The notes under the pieces are model-generated. The model ran no database searches. It was not told the DNA's origin and saw only the letters and a program-made list of their open reading frames with translations. A DNA stretch of 64,000 bases, taken from Chthoniobacterales bacterium. Its GTDB lineage: Bacteria > Verrucomicrobiota > Verrucomicrobiia > Chthoniobacterales > DASVRZ01. Shown here in pieces: positions 61,511-64,000 of this stretch; within the stretch, counting starts at the first letter, position 1, and the number at the start of each line of letters is the position of its first letter. The stretch lies in contig JBDSQB010000010.1 of NCBI GenBank assembly GCA_039930045.1, positions 144,264 through 208,263 on the forward strand, given 5' to 3'. The position numbers and the translations under genes were made by a program.

Positions 61511-61682
61511 CGCCGTCTGCACCACGTTTGATGAGCAGCCGTCTCGCCGCGCCGATGACCATGACGCGCTCCTTGCCATCACCAGGCACGCTGGCTATGT
61601 GTGGACGCAGATCGATGACCTGCCCTTTAATGTTTACCTTTTTAGACAGACCGATGCTCGCCAGCCACTCGGCTGCGGTCAT
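61479..61682 (-). CDS. Small minus-strand protein at the prophage right end
   Basis: The 67-residue protein 'MTAAEWLASIGLSKKVNIKG' continues 'QVIDLRPHIASVPGDGKERV' and has a balanced composition. It is convergent with the methyltransferase and overlaps its last 32 bp. It fills an otherwise empty 170-bp interval. No ribosome-binding site is obvious and no family is recognised. Confidence 0.5.
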   Translation of the reverse strand: MTAAEWLASIGLSKKVNIKGQVIDLRPHIASVPGDGKERVMVIGAARRLLIKRGADGVMLPASEADE

Positions 61683-61803
61683 GCGGGCGTTCTGCCAACT
61701 CAGGTCATGTCAGTGCGGATCATCGCAGAAAAAAGGGTGTGCAGGCGCGATTCTGCATGGCTGCAAGCGGCTTGCAAGAACTCTGAGCCACAGCCGCGAT
61801 TCG

Positions 61804-61822
61804 TTCTCATACCTATTTCATT
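61804..61822 (-). repeat. Right terminal inverted repeat of the prophage
   Basis: It is the exact reverse complement of 19524-19542; taking the CA convention the element ends at 61820. Inward lie GGCTGCAAG and GGCTTGCAAG in tandem (about 61761-61780) and CAGAG/GAACTC-type words shared with the left end, probably transposase-binding sites. The interval 61683-61803 holds no gene. Confidence 0.85.
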
Positions 61823-61953
61823 TGGCCGTTTCTGGCCTTTTTTGTCTCAAACCGGCGATTCGCGATTCTGTCCTTCGTAAGTCACTGATATTCGGCTTGT
61901 TCCGGGCTATTCCGGCCTGCTTCGGCGATTCTTAAATCCCTCTGCGGGGAACA

Positions 61954-62084
61954 GTCAGGAGAGTCTTTTCGCGTGAGTGATCATTAAAAACCTTTTTAAG
62001 CCTTGTTTTTGGGTTCAACGCGCCAATAGACTTCGCTCCCGTCCATCATTCACCCGCAACCACCACCTCAAAATCCACATCACT
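61954..62084 (+). promoter_or_regulatory. Conserved leader of paralog 2
   Basis: It runs from GTCAGGAGAGTC through GTGAGTGATCATTAAA and AACGCGCCAATAGACTT to ACCACCTCAAAATCCACA before the ATG. It aligns over its whole length with the leader of paralog 1 (6876-7003, minus). The 61823-61953 stretch before it has a loose ~10-bp TTCGGC/TTCCGG rhythm (about 61886-61925) and no gene. Confidence 0.65.
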
Positions 62085-62801
62085 ATGAACGACCGAGAAA
62101 CCGCCCGTTACGACATGTTTGGCCGCGTGACCACCTTTGGCACCGACAACTCCGCCGACTTTGCCCCCGGCAGCAACGCCCTGGGCCATTTCGCCAACCT
62201 CACCCGCATCATCGCCGAACTCGACCTCGCCAAAGCCGGGCAACTCGGCGGCGGAGTCACCGCCAAATCCGTCCTCATCGACGCCCTGCGGCTCGACGTG
62301 CAAAACATCCGCCGCACCGCCGTCGCCATGGATCAGGATGCACCCGGCCTCGCCGACCAATTTCCCGCCGTGGCCTCGCCCTCCCAGGCCGACCTCATCA
62401 CCACCGCCGACGCCTACCTCGCCCTGCTCGCGCCCGCGCCGAACGACACCCCCGCGCAACTCGCCGCCAAGACCGCCCTCGCCGCCCGCTTCATCGCCAA
62501 CGAACTCCCCGCCGACTTCGTGCAAGACCTCGTGGACGACCGCAAAGCCATCGACGGAGCGAAAGACGACGTCGAGAGCGTGGACAACGACGGAGTGGAA
62601 AACACCAGCGCCGTGGGTCGCCTCATCAAAGCGGGCATGAAAGAGGTCAACTACCTCGACGCCATCATGCACAACAAATACAGCCGCAACGCCGACAAAC
62701 TCCGCGCCTGGCTAAGCGCCAGTCACATCGAACGCACCGCACGGAAGAAAAAAGAAGACATCGGAAATCCCACGGGCGGCACCGGCACTCCCAATAGCTA
62801 A
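62085..62801 (+). CDS. Uncharacterised protein, paralog 2
   Basis: The 238-residue protein is homologous to the gene at 6165-6875 over its full length: 'MNDRETARYDMFGRVTTFGT', 'LDLAKAGQLGGGVTA', 'ELPADFVQDLVDDRKAIDGA', 'SAVGRLIKAGMKEVNYLDAI'. ATG 62085 is fixed by alignment with paralog 1. No known domain recognised. It lies immediately right of the prophage, with array 2 on the prophage's left. Confidence 0.87.
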   Translation: MNDRETARYDMFGRVTTFGTDNSADFAPGSNALGHFANLTRIIAELDLAKAGQLGGGVTAKSVLIDALRLDVQNIRRTAVAMDQDAPGLADQFPAVASPSQADLITTADAYLALLAPAPNDTPAQLAAKTALAARFIANELPADFVQDLVDDRKAIDGAKDDVESVDNDGVENTSAVGRLIKAGMKEVNYLDAIMHNKYSRNADKLRAWLSASHIERTARKKKEDIGNPTGGTGTPNS

Positions 62802-62857
62802 GGGTTTCCCACTGATCTACCCAAGCGGAAAGTAATCTCTCCCACTTACCCACCATT

Positions 62858-63250
62858 ATGCCGATTGATTTCAGTAACATCCCAATCGGTAGTAAGTGGG
62901 ATCGGCCAACTCTGGCAAAATTGTGGGGATACAAAACTTTCAATGCCATCGCCCGAGGTGTAATTACACCGGCGAAGCAGAACGTCATCATTCTGTATGT
63001 AACCATCGTGAAGCAGGAAGGATCAGTGCAATATGCCGACCAGTTAGATGGAAAAAAACTATTTTGGGAAGGCGAGGACAAAAACGGCAGCGACGACAGA
63101 ATCAAGAACGCGGCAGCAAACGGAGACAGAATTCACCTTTTTCACCGTGAGCGACATCACTCGCCATTCGAATATATGGGAACAATGAACTTGGTTTTCT
63201 GTGAGAACGTTACAGGTAAGCCCAGTAAATTTGAGTTTCGTTTACACTGA
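62858..63250 (+). CDS. DUF3427/SRA-like domain protein
   Basis: The 130-residue protein has an N-terminal 'IPIGSKWDRPTLAKLWGYKTFNAIARGVITP' and a C-terminal 'KLFWEGEDKNGSDDRIKNA' ... 'IHLFHRERHHSPFEYMGTM', the pattern of the DUF3427-type domain found at the end of some restriction-related proteins and in stand-alone SRA-like readers. The composition is AT-richer than the prophage. Function inferred: recognition of modified DNA or nucleotides. Confidence 0.5.
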   Translation: MPIDFSNIPIGSKWDRPTLAKLWGYKTFNAIARGVITPAKQNVIILYVTIVKQEGSVQYADQLDGKKLFWEGEDKNGSDDRIKNAAANGDRIHLFHRERHHSPFEYMGTMNLVFCENVTGKPSKFEFRLH

Positions 63251-63277
63251 TAGGTTCGCATCTAGCACGCTGGCTCC

Positions 63278-63739
63278 ATGAATTCGCGAGATAAGAATCT
63301 CTTAATCATTTGGGAGCAGAAAAAAATTCCTATTGTTTACCGCCAAGGCGGTGCCAAACCATTGCTGATCCGCCTGCCTTTTGCCCGTGACAATCGTGCT
63401 TGGTTAAAAGAAAGACCTCGTCAAAAGGAGCCGCAATTTTTGGAGAACTACAAGTGCTGGGAAATACCGAAAAGTCGTTTCGAGGAAATCGTAGAAAAAT
63501 CGATTCTCCGCTACAAACAAGTTTATGTCATTCAACCTTATAGAAAGCACGAGGTTTGTGCGCCAAGTTGTATGAATGCTTCTGGTTTCGAATGCGAATG
63601 CTCGTGTTTGGGAGCTAACCATGGTCGAGGCAATCAAGGTAACTGGTTTGAAATAGCCGAGACTTTATCCGTCAGGTGGAGTGAGCGAGAATACGCATGC
63701 AGGCTAATTACCCAAAAAAGCGACAGTATGATTCAATAA
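63278..63739 (+). CDS. Hypothetical protein with a Cys-rich motif
   Basis: The 153-residue protein contains 'CAPSCMNASGFECECSCLGA' followed by NHG, a tight Cys/His cluster likely to bind metal. It starts 27 bp after the DUF3427-like gene and is likewise AT-rich. I recall similar clusters in proteins of mobile elements, but cannot name a family. Confidence 0.65.
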   Translation: MNSRDKNLLIIWEQKKIPIVYRQGGAKPLLIRLPFARDNRAWLKERPRQKEPQFLENYKCWEIPKSRFEEIVEKSILRYKQVYVIQPYRKHEVCAPSCMNASGFECECSCLGANHGRGNQGNWFEIAETLSVRWSEREYACRLITQKSDSMIQ

Positions 63740-63760
63740 CTCTACAACTGTGTCTCGAGT

Positions 63761-64000
63761 ATGCCTCGCCATGATTACAACTGGTTAGAGAGAATCAATC
63801 GTTATCAACCAACTGACCCCGCTCTCCCGTGGTCATGGCTTTCAAAAACCGATATAGTTCAAAGAATCCTTTTCCAATGGAACTCACTGTTGCAAACACC
63901 AAACATTGCAGAGCGTAAACTTACTGAATTTCTAAAACGAAATGCCGGGCTCTTCTTTCATTTTGAAAATCAATATCCCTTTGCTCTAAGCGAAATACGT
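63761..64000 (+). CDS. Truncated CDS at window edge, possibly Shedu/DUF4263-like
   Basis: ATG 63761 opens 80 codons with no stop before the window ends. Visible sequence includes 'LPWSWLSKTDIVQRILFQWN' and 'AERKLTEFLKRNAGLFFHF'; the last resembles the N-terminal 'ELhxFLexNPxLF' helix of Shedu/DUF4263 nucleases. With the two preceding AT-rich genes this may be a defence cluster. The call is weak because the catalytic part is not in view. Confidence 0.5.
   Translation, partial: MPRHDYNWLERINRYQPTDPALPWSWLSKTDIVQRILFQWNSLLQTPNIAERKLTEFLKRNAGLFFHFENQYPFALSEIR

Larger units (their letters stand above)
19526..61820. mobile_element. Mu-like transposable prophage, siphovirus-like, ~42.3 kb
   Basis: It contains a MuA-like transposase, MuB-like ATPase, GemA-like and DUF3164 proteins, Mu-type portal and protease/scaffold, terminase, capsid, tail and lysis genes, all between perfect 19-bp inverted ends with 5'-TG/CA-3' termini. 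Late genes read left and early genes read right from a regulatory region at 47.8 kb. No sheath or baseplate genes were recognised and the candidate tape measure is short, suggesting a flexible tail. No 5-bp target duplication is visible (ACGAA left, TTTGG right). One HNH gene is frameshifted; otherwise it looks intact. Confidence 0.93.

Noticed and set aside
19519-61827. 5-bp target-site duplication at the prophage ends
   Set aside because: Flanking bases (ACGAA left, TTTGG right, and shifted versions) do not match, so no duplication is claimed.

Overview
This is about 64 kb of a GC-rich bacterial chromosome. The host is probably a member of the Verrucomicrobiota (PVC group). That is an inference from a planctomycete-type cytochrome c fused to a DUF2231 membrane domain, a DUF4256 protein, REP/RAYT elements and general gene style; no rRNA or other marker gene is present. 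Layout: (i) 1-19.3 kb is host chromosome: a 5'-truncated gene, a TPP riboswitch with thiC, an AT-richer DUF262 + HEPN pair, a RAYT transposase between REP hairpins, an uncharacterised gene (paralog 1) with a 21-bp-period repeat array upstream, an ArsR/SRPBCC cluster, a small cytochrome operon, a peroxidase, a large five-PAS hybrid kinase, and a fabF/SRPBCC/RibD-like operon. (ii) 19.5-61.8 kb is a complete-looking transposable (Mu-like) prophage of about 42.3 kb, bounded by 19-bp terminal inverted repeats. (iii) 61.8-64.0 kb is host again: a second copy of the uncharacterised gene (paralog 2) followed by an AT-rich, possibly defence-related cluster that runs off the window.

The prophage is organised from the middle outwards. 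An XRE repressor (47.5-47.8 kb, minus) faces a small Cro/Ner-like gene (47.87 kb, plus) across a 45-bp operator/promoter region. The early operon runs right: HTH proteins, a zinc-finger protein, MuA-like transposase, MuB-like ATPase, DUF3164, two DNA methyltransferases, a GemA-like protein, DUF2786 and a sigma region-4-like protein. The late genes run left: a gpF-like moron, a frameshifted HNH gene, lysis genes, terminase, portal, protease/scaffold, capsid genes, head-tail connectors, tail tube, tape measure and tail-tip genes. No tail sheath or Mu-type baseplate gene was recognised, so a transposable siphovirus with a short tail is the best guess.

The most unusual observations are: a tRNA-Leu-like sequence with perfect acceptor, D and T arms embedded in frame inside the transposase gene; a repeated host module (21-bp-period array, conserved leader of about 130 bp, uncharacterised gene) present twice, the second copy apparently split by the prophage; a portal protein ending in a PBECR-type nuclease-like domain; two tail-tip genes starting with a DUF2829/Tad2-like domain; virion proteins with Sec-type signal peptides and a marked excess of the tripeptide Thr-Ala-Asn in the head genes; and a palindromic in-frame insertion in thiC.

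All functional calls rest on reading motifs by eye. Most late-gene assignments lean on gene order, and many prophage genes remain hypothetical.
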